A DNA stretch of 64,000 nt, taken from NCBI RefSeq assembly GCF_018449675.1, contig NZ_JAAVUZ010000012.1, positions 18,899 to 82,898 on the forward strand, read 5' to 3'. Source of the DNA: Glaciihabitans sp. dw_435 (GTDB taxonomy: Bacteria; Actinomycetota; Actinomycetes; Actinomycetales; Microbacteriaceae). Shown piece by piece: positions 8,750 through 18,309 of this stretch. How positions within the stretch are numbered: the first letter of the stretch is position 1; each line of letters opens with the position of its first letter. The notes under the pieces are model-generated. The model had not been told where the DNA came from, ran no database searches, and worked only from the letters and a program-made list of their open reading frames with translations. A program made the position numbers and the translations under genes.

Positions 8750-9793
8750 TCAGCCGGCGGTGACGGGAGTTGCCGCCTTCGGTTTCTGTCGCCGCGTGCG
8801 GAGAAAGGCGAGCAGGCTCGACGCCACCACCGAGAGCACGAGCAGCACTCCGGTGATGATGTTGATGACGTCGCTCGTGATGTTGGCGAGGCGCAGCGCG
8901 CTTCCCAGCACTCCGATGAGCAGCACGCCGGCGATCACGCCGTGGAGCGCGCCGCGTCCGCCGAAGATGGAGACGCCGCCCAGCAGCACGGCAGCGATCA
9001 CGGAGAGCTCGAGGCCTGTCGCGTTATCCCCGCGGGCGCTGCCGAATCGCAGCGTGTAGTAGATGCCTGCGAACGCCGAGACGAGACCGGTCAGCACGAA
9101 CAGGATGAACTTCGTGCGGGCAACGTGCACGCCCGAGAAGGTCGCCGCGTCCGAGCTCAGACCGATGGCGAAGATGCCGCGCCCGAACGGGGTGAAGTGC
9201 AGCAGCACCGCGAAGATCACGGCGAGGATGAGGAACGGCACGATGATGGCCGGAATGGATGTCCCGACGAAACGGGATTTCGCCAGCGCCGTCCAGTACT
9301 CGGGGAAGTCGGTCACGGCGGTCGTGCCCAGCAGGCCAACGGCGAGTCCGCGGTACAGGGCCAGCGTGCCGATGGTCACCGCGAGCGAGGGCAACCCGAC
9401 GACGGTGATGAGGAATCCGTTGATGGCGCCTCCGATGGCGCCGACCACGAGGGCGGTGAGGAACACCAGGGCGATGGGCCACCCCGCCTGCGTGAGCGTG
9501 CCGACAACGACGCTGCTGAGACCCACGACGCTCGCGACCGACAGGTCGATCTCGCCCGTGATGATGACGAGTGTCATGGGGAGGGCGATGAGCAGGATCG
9601 GCGTCACATCGAGGATCAGGTAGGTGAAGGTGATCGGGCTGCCGAAGCCGCGCACGGTGGCCGACGCGTAGATGACGACGAGCACGAGTAGCGCGATGAT
9701 GGCCATCTCCCGCGTGAAAAGGATGCGGCGCCAGAGGGGATGCGCGTAGTTGCGGTAGGTGCGCGTCGGGGTGCGCGTCGTGGTGTCAGACAT
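8750..9793 (-). CDS. rhaQ: Rhamnose ABC transporter permease (second)
   Basis: 347-aa BPD_transp_2-family (RbsC-like) permease with about 8-10 hydrophobic segments; TGEIDLSVASVVGLSSVV is the conserved motif around the ATPase contact region. The ATG at 9793 is preferred because GAGGGA lies about 9 nt upstream. It overlaps the end of the preceding permease gene by 8 bp, so the two are coupled. The ATG at 9802 is too close to that Shine-Dalgarno. It forms the membrane channel with the neighbouring RhaP-like subunit. Confidence 0.9.
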   Translation of the reverse strand: MSDTTTRTPTRTYRNYAHPLWRRILFTREMAIIALLVLVVIYASATVRGFGSPITFTYLILDVTPILLIALPMTLVIITGEIDLSVASVVGLSSVVVGTLTQAGWPIALVFLTALVVGAIGGAINGFLITVVGLPSLAVTIGTLALYRGLAVGLLGTTAVTDFPEYWTALAKSRFVGTSIPAIIVPFLILAVIFAVLLHFTPFGRGIFAIGLSSDAATFSGVHVARTKFILFVLTGLVSAFAGIYYTLRFGSARGDNATGLELSVIAAVLLGGVSIFGGRGALHGVIAGVLLIGVLGSALRLANITSDVINIITGVLLVLSVVASSLLAFLRTRRQKPKAATPVTAG

Positions 9794-10781
9794 TCGTGTC
9801 ATCCCTCGCTTCCACAAGCCGGCGCGATTGTCGCAGCGCGAGAAGCCGGTCAAGCACGATGGCGCCGATGATCAGCACGCCGACGACGGCCCGCTGCCAA
9901 AAGTCGGGAACGCCGAGGATCGGCAACGCCCGGTTGATGGTGAGGAGGAGCACCGCGCCGATGGCTGCACCCCAGACGGTTCCGCTGCCGCCGACGATCG
10001 CGACACCGCCGATGACCGCTGCGCCGACGGCGTCCAGTTCGAAGCCGGTGCCCGCCTGCGAGTTGACGGTGCCGTAGCGCGCCGCGTAGAGCACGCCAGC
10101 GAGTCCCGCCAGCGCTCCGGAGACGATGAAGGCGGAGATGATGCGGCGGGTGACGCGCAAGCCGTAGAGGTTGGCGGCATCGGGGTCGGACCCGATGGCG
10201 TACAGTTCGCGGCCGCTGCGGATATTGCGCATGTACCAGCCGGCGATGACCAGCGCGACAAGCGCGATGATGGCGAGGATCGGGATGCCGAGGATGCTGC
10301 CGGTGCCGAGTGCAAGGAAGTCCTTGGGTAGGTCGGACGCGTTGATCCTGTTGCTCCCGGCCCACACCACGTTGATGCCGCGGTAGGCGTAGAGGGTTCC
10401 AAGGGTGATGACGAGCGCGGGAACCCGGGCAAAGGCGACCAGCGCCCCGTTGATGAGACCGAGGGCGCCGCCGAACACCAGTCCGATAAGGAAGACAAGG
10501 ATGATCGGGATGCCGGGAACGTCGAGGAACAACCGACCGGTGAGGTACGCCGACAGGCCAAGCACCGAGCTCACCGACAGGTCAACGCTGCGGGTGATGA
10601 TAACGATGGCCTGACCGATCGCCACGAGTACCAGGATCGAAGGAGTGAGCAGCAGGTCGCGCCATCCGTCACCGCTGAAAACGAACGAGGGGTTCTTCAC
10701 GGTGGTGACGACCACCACCAGAACAAGGGCGAGAAGGATGCCGGTCTCGCGTGCCCGGGCAAATGCGCGCAGCCCGCTCAC
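9786..10781 (-). CDS. rhaP: Rhamnose ABC transporter permease (first)
   Basis: 331-aa BPD_transp_2-family permease, about 8-10 membrane segments, with the motif TRSVDLSVSSVLGLSAY. The start is the GTG at 10781, which overlaps the rhaT stop as GTGA; the open frame upstream (to 11090) is rhaT sequence in another frame and carries no membrane-protein signature. Together with the 8750-9793 permease it makes the heterodimeric channel energised by RhaT. Which of the two corresponds to RhaP or RhaQ is assigned by gene order in rhizobial rha operons and is not certain. Confidence 0.9.
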   Translation of the reverse strand: MSGLRAFARARETGILLALVLVVVVTTVKNPSFVFSGDGWRDLLLTPSILVLVAIGQAIVIITRSVDLSVSSVLGLSAYLTGRLFLDVPGIPIILVFLIGLVFGGALGLINGALVAFARVPALVITLGTLYAYRGINVVWAGSNRINASDLPKDFLALGTGSILGIPILAIIALVALVIAGWYMRNIRSGRELYAIGSDPDAANLYGLRVTRRIISAFIVSGALAGLAGVLYAARYGTVNSQAGTGFELDAVGAAVIGGVAIVGGSGTVWGAAIGAVLLLTINRALPILGVPDFWQRAVVGVLIIGAIVLDRLLALRQSRRLVEARDDTNV

Positions 10782-12355
10782 GACGCGACCGCCTCGTTCG
10801 GGGTGCCCGTGTGGGCATCGGCGGCGCCACCGGGATGGGTCGCGGCGAGCATGACCGCCTCGGCCGTCGCCTCGGCGCGGGGCAGGTCCGCGGTGAGGCG
10901 GCCCTCCCGCATGACGAGCACGCGATCGGCCATGCCGAGCACCTCCGGCAGTTCGGACGAGATCATCAGAATCCCCATTCCCCGCCCCGCAAGCTCGGAG
11001 AGCAGCCTGTGTACCTCGGCCTTCGTGCCGACGTCGATACCGCGGGTCGGCTCGTCGATGATCAAAACCCGCGGGTTGGTAGCCAGCCATTTCGCCAGCA
11101 CCACCTTCTGCTGGTTGCCGCCGCTCAGGGTTCCCACCTCGCTGTCGAGCGCGCTGGTCTTCACCTCGAGCCGGCTTGCCCAGATCGCCGCGGCGGCATT
11201 TTCGAACCCCGAGGTGATGATGCCCGCCTTCGCGAGGGTGCGACGAATCGAGAGCGTGGTGTTGCGGGCGACGGATGACTCGAGCACGAGTCCCTGCTTG
11301 CGGCGGTCTTCCGGTACCAGCGCCATGCCCCTCGCCATCGCGGCGGTCGGGCTGTTCGGCGGCACGCGGGTTCCACCGAGGGTGACGGTGCCCGCCGTAT
11401 ACGGATCGACGCCGAAGACCGCGCGAGCGATTTCGCTGCGCCCGGCCCCGACGAGGCCGGCGAGGCCGACGATCTCGCCCGAACGCACGGTGAAGGTGAT
11501 GTCGGAGAAGACGCCCGGGGAACTGAGCCCAGTGACGTTCAGCAGCACGTCGCCGATGGTGGTCTCCTGCTTGGGAAAGAGATCGCTCACGTCGCGGCCG
11601 ACCATGCGGCGCACGATCTCTTCCGCGGTCACGGCGGCGATGTCGTCGGTGGAGATGTAGCGGCCGTCGCGCATCACGGTGATCGTGTCGCAGAGTGCGA
11701 ACACCTCATCGAAGCGGTGCGAGATGAACACGAGGGCCCGTCCCTCGTCGCGCAGGCTGCGGGCGATGGCGAAGAGTCGGTCGACCTCGACCCCGCTCAG
11801 GGCGGCGGTCGGTTCATCCATGATCAACAACCGGGCATCGAGGGAGATGGCCTTGGCGATTTCGAGGATTTGCTGGTCGGCGATCGACAGTCCCTCGGCG
11901 GGACGATCGGGGTCGATGCGCACGGCGAGGCGCTCGAAGAGGCGGAGGGCTTCCGCCCGCATGGCCTTGCGGTCGATGCGCCCGAACCGCGAGACCGGCT
12001 GGCGGCCCATGAAGAGGTTTTCGGTGACGGACAGGTCGGGAAAGAGCGTGGGCTCCTGATAGATCACGGCGATGCCTGCCGCCTTGGATTCGGCGGTCGA
12101 GGTGAAGTTGACCGATTCGCCGGCGAGTTCGAAGTCGCCGGAGTCCCGCGTGTAGAGACCCGCGACGATCTTGACGAGGGTGGACTTGCCGGCGCCGTTC
12201 TCGCCGACGAGCGCGTGGATGGATCCGGCGTGCACCGTCAGGTCGGCGGAGGCGAGGGCCACGACCTGACCGAACGACTTGGCGACGCGGCGAAGAACGA
12301 GGGTAGGTTCACCCGGCTCGCGGGGTCGCTCGGAGGGGCTGTGCGTTGTCGACAT
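10778..12355 (-). CDS. rhaT: Rhamnose ABC transporter ATP-binding protein
   Basis: 525 aa with two fused ABC domains, as in RbsA/MglA/RhaT sugar importers. Domain 1 has Walker A GENGAGKST at residues 51-59 and Walker B LLIMDEPTAA near 175. Domain 2 has a degenerate P-loop (GLVGAGRSE, about 300) but an intact LSGGNQQK signature (about 408) and LIIDEPTRGID. The ATG at 12355 follows GGAGAAA. It is the first gene of the operon rhaT-P-Q-S-M, driven by the promoter at 12420-12472. The frame extends to 12412 without a better start. Confidence 0.93.
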   Translation of the reverse strand: MSTTHSPSERPREPGEPTLVLRRVAKSFGQVVALASADLTVHAGSIHALVGENGAGKSTLVKIVAGLYTRDSGDFELAGESVNFTSTAESKAAGIAVIYQEPTLFPDLSVTENLFMGRQPVSRFGRIDRKAMRAEALRLFERLAVRIDPDRPAEGLSIADQQILEIAKAISLDARLLIMDEPTAALSGVEVDRLFAIARSLRDEGRALVFISHRFDEVFALCDTITVMRDGRYISTDDIAAVTAEEIVRRMVGRDVSDLFPKQETTIGDVLLNVTGLSSPGVFSDITFTVRSGEIVGLAGLVGAGRSEIARAVFGVDPYTAGTVTLGGTRVPPNSPTAAMARGMALVPEDRRKQGLVLESSVARNTTLSIRRTLAKAGIITSGFENAAAAIWASRLEVKTSALDSEVGTLSGGNQQKVVLAKWLATNPRVLIIDEPTRGIDVGTKAEVHRLLSELAGRGMGILMISSELPEVLGMADRVLVMREGRLTADLPRAEATAEAVMLAATHPGGAADAHTGTPNEAVAS

Positions 12356-12419
12356 TGACGGTTTCTCCACGGTGAGAAGGTGACGCAGTTGTGATGGTGC
12401 TCGTCGTTCCACATCGGCG

Positions 12420-12472
12420 TGAAACGATTCATCTGTGGACGGACTCTATCCTTGGGACTCGTTCAGGGTCAA
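12420..12472 (-). promoter_or_regulatory. rhaT operon promoter with LacI-type operator
   Basis: Minus strand: -35 TTGACC (12472-12467), an 18-nt spacer, -10 TAGAGT (12448-12443), then the operator TGAATCGTTTCA (12431-12420) beginning about 11 nt after the -10. The -35 lies within the rhamnosidase gene and the -10 covers its TAG stop codon. Confidence 0.7.
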
Positions 12473-15073
12473 GGCGTCTGCCTCCCAGGCCACGGAGAAG
12501 GTGTGCTCGCCGTTCTGCACGGTCACCGGTGCTGACCCGGGCAGTTCCACCACGGCGTCGGTGCCGGTGGGAACGACGACGGTCACCTCCAGCCGGCCGT
12601 CGACGATCCGCCAGTCGATGGAGGCGCGACCGTAGGGTGTCTCGTGCGCCGCGCTCGCCGAGGTGAATCCGCCACCCGGTTGCGGGCGGAACAGGATCGA
12701 CCGGTATCCCGGTGCGGTCGGCGCCAGCCCGGCAACCACGCGGTGCAGCCAATCCGCCACGGCGCCGAGGGCGTAGTGGTTGAACGAGGTCATGGTGCCG
12801 GGATTGACGCTGCCGTCGGGACGCTGGCTGTCCCAGCGCTCCCAGATGGTCGTCGCGCCCTGCGTCACCGGGTAGAGCCACGACGGGCATTCCGGCTCGA
12901 GCAGCAGGTCGTAAGCGGTGGCGAGCGAACCGGATTGCGTGAGTGCGTCCGAGACAAGAGGCGTGCCGGCGAACCCGGTCGCGATGCGGTTCTGGGCTTC
13001 GGCGACGAGCGCGGCGAGGCGCCGGCCAGCGGCGGCACCCGTGTCCGCATCCGGGATGAGACCGAACGTGATGGCCAGCGAGTACGCCGTCTGCGCATCG
13101 CTGGTCATGGTGCCGCCGGCCAGGAGGTACTCGTCGGCGAAGGCGGCGCGGACAGCCGCAGCGAGAGCGGAGTAGTGCGCAGCGTCATCCACTTGTCCCA
13201 GCACCTCGGCCATCTTCGCCAGGTGCAGCGTTGACCAGGCGAAGTAGGCGGTCGCGACCAGGTATTTGTCGGTGGTGGCGTCGGCGGGATCCTGCGGCGG
13301 AGCGGCGGGATCGAGCCAGTCGCCCAGCTGGAACCCGTCGTTCCACAGGTGGTCGTCGCCGGCGAGGCGGTCGACGAGATCGATCCATGCCTTCGCGCTG
13401 GCGTATTGCGCGGCGAGGATTCCCGAATCTCCGGTGCGCTCGTAGAGCACCCACGGCGTGAGCACAGCGACGTCGCCCCACACCGCGCCGGGACGGATCG
13501 GCGTCCACATCTTTTTCGCCGGGATCACCGGCACGTACCAGGGCACGGTGCCGTCGGGTAGTTGCTCGACCGCCACGTCTTTCAGCCACGAGGACAGCAT
13601 GCCCGAGACGTCGTAGAGAAATGCGGCGGTGGGGGCGAACACCTGGATGTCGCCCGTCCACCCGACGCGCTCGTCACGCTGTGGGCAGTCGGTCGGGATG
13701 TCAACGAAGTTGCCTCGCATGCTCCAGAGAACGTTCTCGTGCAGACGGTTCACCAGCGGGTTGGAGCTGTCGAACCATCCCGTGCGTTCCATATCGGTGT
13801 GGTAAACCCGCGCGACGATGTCTCCGGCGGCCACCGCGGCGGCGAGGTCGCCCGGCCACCCGGTGATCTCCGCGAACCGGAAGCCGTGGATCGTGAAGCG
13901 GGGTTCCCACTCCTCCCGCTCGCGCCCGGCGAGCGTGTACACGTCGGTGGACTTCGCGTCGCGGAGGGGGCGGGTGTAGAGCTCGCCGTCCTGCAGCACC
14001 TCGGCCGTGCGGATGGTCACGGTGTCGCCGGCGGCGCCCGAGACCCGGATGCGCAGGCGCCCCACCAGGTTTTGGCCGAGGTCGATGATCTGCGCGCCGC
14101 TGGGTGTGGTGATGACGCCGACGGGGACGACCTCCTGGGTGCAGCGCACGGGCGGTCCCTCGGGAGCGACCAGGGTCGCGGGGTCACGGTCGCTGAGGCG
14201 CACCGCCGACCAGTCGCTGTCGTCGAAGGCCGCCGTCGACCAGCCGGTGTGCTCGTCGCGGGCGTCGTAGATCTCGCCGTCGTACAGGCCGGTGCGGATG
14301 ATGGGACCGACGTGGGCGCGCCACGATTCGTCCGTCGCGACGGTCTCGACGCGGCCATCGGCGTAGGTCAGCTCGAGCTGCGCGATGAGGGAGAGGTCGG
14401 AGCCGAACAGGTTGCGGAATCCGCCGCGCCAGCCGAGGCGTCCCCGGTACCAGCCGTCGCCGAGCCACGCGCCGATGGCGTGCTCGTTTGCGGGTCCGGC
14501 CAGCAGTTCGGTGACGTCGTGCGTGTAGTACCGCAGGCGGGAGCCATACACTGTCCACCCGGGCGAGAGGGCATCGTTACCGACGCGGCTTCCGTCGATT
14601 TCGACCTCGTACAGGCCGTGGGCCGACACGTAGAGCCGGGCGCTGACGACGGCGCCAGAGGTGGCGAAGCTCGTGCGCACGAGCGCGGGGCGCCGGTCAT
14701 CCGAGTCCGCAATTTCTGCCCACGCGCCGCCTGCTGGACGGGCAACCCAGTCGGTCGGCGATAGCAGCCCGGCCTCGACCGTGGCGATATCGCTCCAGCC
14801 GGAGGCGTCGTCTCCCGACCACACCCGCACACGCACGCTCGCCGATTCCCGTGAGGCGAGCGGCCGCACGGGCCAGGGCACGAGTACCGAGTCGGGCGAG
14901 GCGATGCGCCCGGTGGTGGTGGTCGCGGTGCCGTCGAGAGTGACTTCGAGTTCGTAGGCATCCTGGCGCCAGCCGGCGGGAGCGGTGGTCTTCCAGGAGA
15001 TGCGCGGACTCGCCTCGCCGATGCCGAGGGCGGTGCGGTGGTGTTCGAAGCGCGGGGGAGCGGGAGTGACCAT
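12446..15073 (-). CDS. Alpha-L-rhamnosidase, GH78
   Basis: 875 aa, the usual size for bacterial GH78 enzymes, which hydrolyse terminal alpha-1,2/1,4/1,6-linked L-rhamnose from plant flavonoid glycosides, saponins or pectic side chains. The order is N-terminal beta domains (with SPRISWKTTAPAGWRQ and the conserved GRLGWRGGFRNLFG stretch), then a catalytic helical barrel containing TDCPQRDERVGWTGD at about 458-472; the Glu of DERVGW is the usual general acid. A C-terminal beta-sandwich follows. No signal peptide is seen, so it is probably cytoplasmic and acts on imported glycosides. The ATG at 15073 has AAAGGA upstream. It is divergent from the Tm-1-like gene and shares an operator region with it. 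Confidence 0.93.
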   Translation of the reverse strand: MVTPAPPRFEHHRTALGIGEASPRISWKTTAPAGWRQDAYELEVTLDGTATTTTGRIASPDSVLVPWPVRPLASRESASVRVRVWSGDDASGWSDIATVEAGLLSPTDWVARPAGGAWAEIADSDDRRPALVRTSFATSGAVVSARLYVSAHGLYEVEIDGSRVGNDALSPGWTVYGSRLRYYTHDVTELLAGPANEHAIGAWLGDGWYRGRLGWRGGFRNLFGSDLSLIAQLELTYADGRVETVATDESWRAHVGPIIRTGLYDGEIYDARDEHTGWSTAAFDDSDWSAVRLSDRDPATLVAPEGPPVRCTQEVVPVGVITTPSGAQIIDLGQNLVGRLRIRVSGAAGDTVTIRTAEVLQDGELYTRPLRDAKSTDVYTLAGREREEWEPRFTIHGFRFAEITGWPGDLAAAVAAGDIVARVYHTDMERTGWFDSSNPLVNRLHENVLWSMRGNFVDIPTDCPQRDERVGWTGDIQVFAPTAAFLYDVSGMLSSWLKDVAVEQLPDGTVPWYVPVIPAKKMWTPIRPGAVWGDVAVLTPWVLYERTGDSGILAAQYASAKAWIDLVDRLAGDDHLWNDGFQLGDWLDPAAPPQDPADATTDKYLVATAYFAWSTLHLAKMAEVLGQVDDAAHYSALAAAVRAAFADEYLLAGGTMTSDAQTAYSLAITFGLIPDADTGAAAGRRLAALVAEAQNRIATGFAGTPLVSDALTQSGSLATAYDLLLEPECPSWLYPVTQGATTIWERWDSQRPDGSVNPGTMTSFNHYALGAVADWLHRVVAGLAPTAPGYRSILFRPQPGGGFTSASAAHETPYGRASIDWRIVDGRLEVTVVVPTGTDAVVELPGSAPVTVQNGEHTFSVAWEADALTLNESQG

Positions 15074-15162
15074 CGTTGGGCACCGGTCCTTTCACAAAGT
15101 TGGAAGAACGGGGCAGAAAGGCGGTGCTGCGATCCGCTCGCTATTGAGCCGGATCCGAATTC

Positions 15163-15186
15163 TGACACGTTTCAAAACAGATCGTA
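15163..15186 (-). promoter_or_regulatory. Operator and -10 of the rhamnosidase gene
   Basis: The palindrome TGACACGTTTCA (15163-15174) lies just downstream, on the minus strand, of a possible -10 TACGAT (15186-15181). The best -35 (TTGCTA, 15211-15206) is spaced 19 nt, so the promoter itself is weakly supported. The operator is identical to those at 15229 and 33373. Confidence 0.55.
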
Positions 15187-15227
15187 CAGCGAGATCACCG
15201 TCGGATAGCAACAGCGACCGCGATTAG

Positions 15228-15256
15228 TTGACACGTTTCAAAATCTGTCACAAGAT
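15228..15256 (+). promoter_or_regulatory. Promoter of the Tm-1-like operon with overlapping operator
   Basis: -35 TTGACA (15228-15233), a 17-nt spacer and CAAGAT (15251-15256) as -10. The operator TGACACGTTTCA (15229-15240) overlaps the -35, so repressor binding would block RNA polymerase. The predicted leader to the ATG at 15290 is about 27 nt. Confidence 0.65.
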
Positions 15257-15289
15257 GAACGGGCACGTGAGTTGTACGAGAGGAATCCA

Positions 15290-16552
15290 ATGACGGAAAT
15301 TCCGCAGAAGCACGCCCCGACGGTAGCCCTCGTCGGCACACTCGACACCAAGGGTGCCGAGTACCAGTGGATGGCCGACCAGCTGGCATCGCTCGGGGTG
15401 AGTGTCGTCACCGTGGACACAGGCATTCGCGAGCCGCACGGATTCACCGGCACGATCGTTCGATCGCAGGGCGCGGTCGCCGAGGCCGCGGGCACGTCGA
15501 TCGCCGCCCTGCGTGAGCGCGGTGACCGCGGCGTCGCCACCGCCACCATGGGGGAGGGCGCCGCCGTTGTCCTGTCCGACCTGCTCGCCGCCGGAACCCT
15601 CGACGGCGTGCTCGCCCTCGGCGGCAGCGGGGGATCCTCGATCGCCGCCCGCGCCGTCCGCGACCTGCCGATCGGCCTGCCAAAACTGCTCGTCTCCACC
15701 ATGGCCTCGGGCGACGTGTCGCCCTACGTCGGCGCGAGCGACGTCACCCTGATGTACAGCGTTGTCGACATCGCGGGCATCAACCAGATTTCGCGTGCAG
15801 TACTCGGCAACGCCGCCGCCGCCATCGCCGGGATGGCCCAGGCACGCGTGGCCCGCGCGGCGGACGTCGGAGTGGCGGATGACCGTCCGCTGATCGGTGC
15901 CTCGATGTTCGGTGTGACCACTCCCGCCGTTGACGCAGCTCGCCAGCGGCTCGAAGAGCTTGGCTACGAGGTGCTCGTTTTCCACGCCACCGGTTCCGGG
16001 GGCCGCGCGCTCGAGGGATTAGCCCGGTCCGGGCTCCTCGTGGGGGTGCTTGACCTGACGACGACGGAGCTCGCCGATGACCTCGTGGGTGGGGTGTTGA
16101 GCGCGGGCCCCGACCGGTTGACGGCGGCCGGGTCATCCGCTGTCCCACAGGTCGTCAGCCTCGGTGCGCTCGACATGGTGAATTTCGGGCCGCGCGAGAC
16201 TGTGCCGCATCACTTCGACGACCGCCAGTTCTTCATTCACAACCCGACCATCACGCTGATGCGCACGACGCTCGCCGAAAACGCGGAGCTCGGCGCGCGG
16301 ATCGGCGCGAAACTCGCGGCGGCAACGTCGCCGACGGTGCTGATCATTCCGCGCGGCGGGGTCTCGGCCCTCGATGCCGACGGACAGCCGTTCCGGGACG
16401 CGGCGGTGGACGATGCCCTGTTCACCGCGGTGCTCGACGGTGTTGCCAGCAGTGCCGTCGTGGTCATCGATGACACCGGAAATATCAACGACGCAGCCCT
16501 CGCCCGTCGCGCGGCGGACGAACTGCACAGCCTGATTGGACAGAACTCATGA
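15290..16552 (+). CDS. Tm-1-like / UPF0261 ATP-binding protein
   Basis: 420 aa, matching the two-domain UPF0261 family, whose N-terminal half resembles the ATP-binding domain of the tomato Tm-1 resistance protein. The conserved start [20 protein letters not shown] begins at residue 13, [11 protein letters not shown] follows in mid-domain, and [15 protein letters not shown] sequence ([17 protein letters not shown]) lies near the C-terminus. The ATG at 15290 follows AGAGGA. It overlaps the next gene as ATGA, so the pair is translationally coupled, as is usual for this pair in bacteria. The enzymatic role is unestablished. It is divergent from GH78 under matched operators, suggesting a catabolic job. 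Confidence 0.88.
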   Translation: MTEIPQKHAPTVALVGTLDTKGAEYQWMADQLASLGVSVVTVDTGIREPHGFTGTIVRSQGAVAEAAGTSIAALRERGDRGVATATMGEGAAVVLSDLLAAGTLDGVLALGGSGGSSIAARAVRDLPIGLPKLLVSTMASGDVSPYVGASDVTLMYSVVDIAGINQISRAVLGNAAAAIAGMAQARVARAADVGVADDRPLIGASMFGVTTPAVDAARQRLEELGYEVLVFHATGSGGRALEGLARSGLLVGVLDLTTTELADDLVGGVLSAGPDRLTAAGSSAVPQVVSLGALDMVNFGPRETVPHHFDDRQFFIHNPTITLMRTTLAENAELGARIGAKLAAATSPTVLIIPRGGVSALDADGQPFRDAAVDDALFTAVLDGVASSAVVVIDDTGNINDAALARRAADELHSLIGQNS

Positions 16553-17379
16553 CCGTGGACAGAACAACGGCCCTCGCCCGGCTGCGGGCGACCGTCGCGG
16601 CGGGCAGTCCCGTTATCGGCGCGGGCGCCGGCACCGGGCTCTCGGCAAAGGCCGCCGAAGCCGGCGGCGTCGACCTCATCATCATCTACAACTCGGGCCG
16701 CTACCGCATGGCCGGACGCGGATCCCTCAGCGGGCTGCTCGCCTACGGCGACGCCAACCAGGTGGTCGTCGAGATGAGTCGCGAGGTGCTGCCGATCGTG
16801 CGCGATACCCCCGTGCTCGCGGGCGTCAACGGAACCGACCCGTTCCGGCTGATGGAGAAGTTCCTCGACGAACTGAAGACGATGGGCTTCACCGGGGTGC
16901 AGAACTTCCCGACGGTCGGGCTCTTCGACGGCAACTTCCGCCTCAACCTCGAGGAGACCGGCATGGGCTACGACCTCGAGGTCGACATGGTGCGGCTCGC
17001 CGCCGAGCGCGACCTGCTGACCGCGCCCTACGTGTTCGACATCGAGTCGACCATCGCGATGACCGAAGCCGGTGCGGACGTGCTCGTTCCCCACATGGGG
17101 CTGACCACCAGTGGGTCCATCGGCGCACAGACCGCCCTGACGCTGGAGGAATCCGCGGTCAGGGTGCAGGAGATGCGGGATGCCGCGGTGAAGATCAATC
17201 CCGACATCCTGGTGCTGTGCCATGGCGGACCCATCGCCGAACCCGAAGACGCCGCCTACATCCTCGCGAACACCACCGGTGTCGTGGGCTTCTTCGGAGC
17301 GTCATCCGTCGAGCGCCTCCCCACGGAGCGCGCCATCAAGCAGCAACTCGTCGACTTCAAGTCGATCCCGATCGGCTGA
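16549..17379 (+). CDS. TIM-barrel protein of the 'phosphoenolpyruvate hydrolase' family
   Basis: 276 aa. The barrel resembles PEP mutase/isocitrate-lyase-superfamily relatives annotated as phosphoenolpyruvate hydrolase-like. Conserved segments include [20 protein letters not shown] at residues 24-43, [29 protein letters not shown], and [13 protein letters not shown]. It is translationally coupled to the Tm-1-like gene by a 4-bp overlap, a conserved pairing that implies a joint reaction. The true substrate is unknown; the family name comes from a few annotated members and should not be read as proof of PEP hydrolysis. Confidence 0.86.
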   Translation: MTVDRTTALARLRATVAAGSPVIGAGAGTGLSAKAAEAGGVDLIIIYNSGRYRMAGRGSLSGLLAYGDANQVVVEMSREVLPIVRDTPVLAGVNGTDPFRLMEKFLDELKTMGFTGVQNFPTVGLFDGNFRLNLEETGMGYDLEVDMVRLAAERDLLTAPYVFDIESTIAMTEAGADVLVPHMGLTTSGSIGAQTALTLEESAVRVQEMRDAAVKINPDILVLCHGGPIAEPEDAAYILANTTGVVGFFGASSVERLPTERAIKQQLVDFKSIPIG

Positions 17380-17465
17380 GCCGGTCGCGCCGGCCGCATC
17401 CGCCCATCACCCCAGCACGAATCATCCCGAACCGTCCCCGCACCATCGCGCAAAGGAGCACGCAC

Positions 17466-17891
17466 ATGACCACCGCACAAGAAGGCCGCCGTCCCGACGA
17501 AGTACCCACCCGCACGTTCGAGTGGGGCACCATCAAGTGGCTCGTCACACCGCACCTCGACGAGGGAGCCGGCCTCACGGTCGGTGAAGTGATCATCTAC
17601 CCCGGCCAGGGGCACGCCCCGCACGACCACCCGGGCGAGGAAGAGGTCATCTACGTCATCTCCGGCGAGGGTGAGCAGACCGTCGGCGATGGCCCGGCCT
17701 TCCCCATTCGCGAGGGCGACGCCGTGTACATCCCGAAGGCCACCCAGCACTCGACGTACAACACGACGTGGCGTCCGCTGCGCCTGTCGGTGACCTACAC
17801 GCCGGGTGGGGCGGAGATCGGCCTCGATGGACTGCCCGACGCCCGCATTCTCGACGCCGGCACGGCACCGCTCTGGTCGCAGGCCAACTAG
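17466..17891 (+). CDS. Cupin-domain protein A
   Basis: 141 aa, single cupin barrel. Both metal-binding motifs are intact: motif 1 has HAPHDHPGEEE (His, His, Glu) at about 52-62, and motif 2 has GDAVYIPKATQHSTYN with its His. This pattern fits a metal-dependent isomerase, dioxygenase or sugar-binding cupin. The ATG at 17466 is preceded by AAAGGAG about 8 nt away, in an 86-bp gap after the TIM-barrel gene. It is followed with a 1-bp overlap (TAGTG) by a second cupin, so the two likely act together. Substrate unknown. Confidence 0.87.
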   Translation: MTTAQEGRRPDEVPTRTFEWGTIKWLVTPHLDEGAGLTVGEVIIYPGQGHAPHDHPGEEEVIYVISGEGEQTVGDGPAFPIREGDAVYIPKATQHSTYNTTWRPLRLSVTYTPGGAEIGLDGLPDARILDAGTAPLWSQAN

Positions 17892-18283
17892 TGCCCGTCA
17901 TCGAGCCGGGGTCCTGGCTGAATCCCGACAGTCGTCCCGACTGGGCGGAGATCGCCACCATCGGCCGTTTCGCCATCGCTACAGAGGGTGGCCGCTTCGA
18001 CCGACACTTCCACGACGACCACGAGGTGTGGCTGCTCTGGGAGGGCAAGGCAAAGATCCTTCTCGAGGGCGCGGAGCGCTACGTACAGGCGGGCGACATC
18101 ATCCTTACCCGGGCCGGTGACACGCACGACTTCCTCGAGGTCTACGAGACGGTGCGCGGATTCTTCACCGAAACCGGCCACCCCGCGGGCGGGCGTACCG
18201 GACACCTGCATGCGAGCGAAGCGGATGCCTCGGGGCACGACGTCCCCGCACTGCCACTGCCGCACGACTTCCCCACCCGCTGA
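17891..18283 (+). CDS. Cupin-domain protein B
   Basis: 130 aa. The GTG start at 17891 shares its G with the stop of cupin A (TAGTG), so translation is coupled. Motif 1 is RHFHDDHE at about residues 37-44; motif 2 is AGDIILTRAGDTHDF with the terminal His at about 80. The two cupins are not close copies, so they are more likely to be partners or successive enzymes than a duplication. A candidate metal enzyme acting on a polar substrate; nothing more specific is visible. Confidence 0.85.
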   Translation: MPVIEPGSWLNPDSRPDWAEIATIGRFAIATEGGRFDRHFHDDHEVWLLWEGKAKILLEGAERYVQAGDIILTRAGDTHDFLEVYETVRGFFTETGHPAGGRTGHLHASEADASGHDVPALPLPHDFPTR

Positions 18284-18309
18284 CCCCGTCCCCCTCTAGG
18301 ATCACCACC

